This document shows positions 62,843-64,000 of a stretch of 64,000 bases of DNA, in pieces. The stretch spans positions 124,001 through 188,000 of the forward strand of contig CAPPGO010000003.1 of the NCBI GenBank assembly GCA_948678575.1. The letters run 5' to 3'. Positions within the stretch are counted from its first letter, which is position 1. Each line of letters begins with the position of its first letter. The stretch comes from an uncultured Clostridia bacterium. GTDB taxonomy: Bacteria; Bacillota; Clostridia; TANB77; CAG-508. Under the pieces are notes generated by a model. It made no database searches and had not been told where the DNA came from. It saw only the letters and a program-made list of their open reading frames with translations. The position numbers and the translations under genes are program-made.

Positions 62843-63562
62843 CTAATTTACTAGCTTTTCAGCTAATTTTTTCTCCTCTTCGGTTATCTCAAAATTTCTA
62901 CCATTATTTTTTATTAAATTATGTAGATTTTCAATTTTTCTAGCTTCTTTTATTGTATTTTCTAATGGCATTGTGTTCTTCAAATATTTTTCTATATTTT
63001 TAAAATTTTTAGACATATTATCAAAATCTTTGTCTTCAAAAGCTTGTTGCCATTTTTCAGAATAGCTCTTTATTTTTTCAACATTTTTAACCTGTGTTTC
63101 TAAATTATCTTCTATTTTATCTGAAATATTATCTAAAATATTATTTTTTCCTTTTTTAATTAATTTTGCAGTAGTTTTATTTATCAAATTCTTATCTTCT
63201 ACTTTTTCTATGGTATTATCTAATAAATTTGAAATTGTATCTATCATTCCACCTTTTTTAACTGCTATATTTATTTGATTTATATTTTCAAAATTTCCAG
63301 TCATTATTCCCATAGCAGTTTTTCCAAAATCAATTACTGTTTTAATAGCTTCATTTAATCCTTCTTTAAATCCATTTTCTAACATAGTATTTTTAATATC
63401 TATTACTTCATCTTCTATTAAATCTGGTAAAACTGATTTCAAACCAATATCTACTGCATTATTAATAACTTCGCCCAAATTACTTTTTAAAAAATTTTCT
63501 TGAACAGATTTCAAATTATCTTGTAAATTCATCTCTTCTGTTATTGTTAAATCCATATCCAT
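62843..63562 (-). CDS. Unrecognised helical protein (239 aa)
   Basis: A soluble, highly charged, mainly helical protein rich in Lys, Asn, Asp and Ile. The first 130 residues contain repeated amphipathic helices (for example NTMLENGFKEGLNEAIKTVI) with a Gly/Met stretch (GKTAMGIMTGNF). The rest looks like coiled coil. I see no catalytic motif. It lies 1 base downstream of the ParA/MinD-like ATPase gene and is probably co-translated with it. A partner in positioning or membrane association of the ATPase is a possibility only. Confidence 0.6.
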   Translation of the reverse strand: MDMDLTITEEMNLQDNLKSVQENFLKSNLGEVINNAVDIGLKSVLPDLIEDEVIDIKNTMLENGFKEGLNEAIKTVIDFGKTAMGIMTGNFENINQINIAVKKGGMIDTISNLLDNTIEKVEDKNLINKTTAKLIKKGKNNILDNISDKIEDNLETQVKNVEKIKSYSEKWQQAFEDKDFDNMSKNFKNIEKYLKNTMPLENTIKEARKIENLHNLIKNNGRNFEITEEEKKLAEKLVN

Positions 63563-63563
63563 T

Positions 63564-64000
63564 TTATTCTCCTATTATTTCACTAATTCTAATTAGATTA
63601 TTTTTCTTTCTATTAACAGTATTTTTTTCTAAACTTTCATCATATTTTACTTGTCCTAACATTTCTATATTGCCAAACATTTTTTGGATAATATTATTAT
63701 CGACTGAAAAATCATTTACTTTATTTAAAATTATTTTAATTTTATTTTTATTAATCTTAAAATCTTCTGATATAATTTCAAAAAGATTAAATGATTTTTT
63801 TAATTCTAATATACTAGGTATTACTAAAAATATTATTTTATCTGATATATTTAAAATTCTCGATAAATATTTATATTTATAATTGCTAGTTGTATCTATT
63901 AAAATAACATCATATTTTATTTTAAACTTTTTAATCATTTCTTCTAAATTAACATAATCAACTTTATTATCATTATTAAATAATAAATCCATAACACATA
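63564..64000 (-). CDS. ParA/MinD-like P-loop ATPase, C-terminal part
   Basis: This frame is open to the right edge, so the N-terminus with the expected Walker A lies outside the window. The visible part contains KYDVILIDTTS (Walker B-like DTTS, as in CpaE/MinD proteins), ISDKIIFLVIPSILELKKS, and IILNKVNDFSVD, which matches the NKxD-like segment of this family. An internal ATG at 63992 is not needed as the start. The unknown 239-aa gene follows 1 base away. Role in positioning or secretion is inferred by family. Confidence 0.65.
   Translation of the reverse strand, partial: CVMDLLFNNDNKVDYVNLEEMIKKFKIKYDVILIDTTSNYKYKYLSRILNISDKIIFLVIPSILELKKSFNLFEIISEDFKINKNKIKIILNKVNDFSVDNNIIQKMFGNIEMLGQVKYDESLEKNTVNRKKNNLIRISEIIGE

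Overview
The window is AT-rich, low-GC Firmicutes/Clostridia-type chromosome. Supporting genes are the dnaX-ybaB-recR operon preceded by a small SRP RNA, tadA, gyrA, a spore-germination protein (YpeB), a DnaD-like/DnaI-like primosome pair and strong GGAGG ribosome binding sites. The species cannot be named from sequence alone; an uncultured gut Clostridia lineage is my inference.

Layout. 0-3 kb: start of tex and two unrecognised genes. 3-13 kb: ABC-F ATPase, pcrA, ZIP metal transporter, prfA, and a YhaN/YhaO-like repair pair. 13-16 kb: a VirD4/TraG coupling-protein operon. 16-30 kb: a DnaJ-type protein, then a decayed pseudogene beside its intact paralogue, a giant secreted transglutaminase-like/F5-8C/Ig/cohesin/dockerin protein. 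30-36 kb: yqeK, ddl, murF, an alpha/beta hydrolase, ypeB and a UgtP-like glycosyltransferase. 36-41 kb: recR, ybaB, dnaX, SRP RNA, tadA. 41-44 kb: two G+C-richer paralogous secreted-protein genes, probably acquired. 44-48.6 kb: thiN, a thioesterase, a cadmium/zinc efflux operon, a PPC-domain gene, tRNA-Arg(CCU). 48.6-52 kb: a second VirD4 operon with pilin-like and VirB6-like genes. 52-57 kb: a three-gene acyltransferase/hydrolase operon and the primosome pair. 57-64 kb: a two-component system, gyrA, an unknown gene and a partial ParA/MinD-like ATPase.

The main discovery candidate is translational. Five otherwise intact genes (ZIP transporter, both VirD4 proteins, alpha/beta hydrolase, sensor kinase) are broken by +1 frame changes, six sites in all. 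Every break falls exactly on an in-frame CGG codon written as C-GGN. Skipping the C restores a glycine codon and the conserved protein. Reading every CGG/CCG by eye over roughly 17,000 native codons, I found no other in-frame CGG. The only two ordinary in-frame CGG codons lie in the two foreign-looking genes. This fits CGG being a vacant or nearly vacant codon (no tRNA-Arg with anticodon CCG) that works as a programmed +1 frameshift signal.

A second candidate is structural. The two foreign-looking paralogues have the same transcript design: two leader hairpins, a 13-14 nt element flush against hairpin 2, the ORF, and then the reverse complement of that element flush against the terminator. 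The element differs between the two genes but its partner changes with it. This suggests 5'-3' end pairing of the mRNA, or inverted-repeat-bounded cassettes. A third item is a run of three perfect stem-loops at 4.65-4.75 kb whose loops all carry CCACC.
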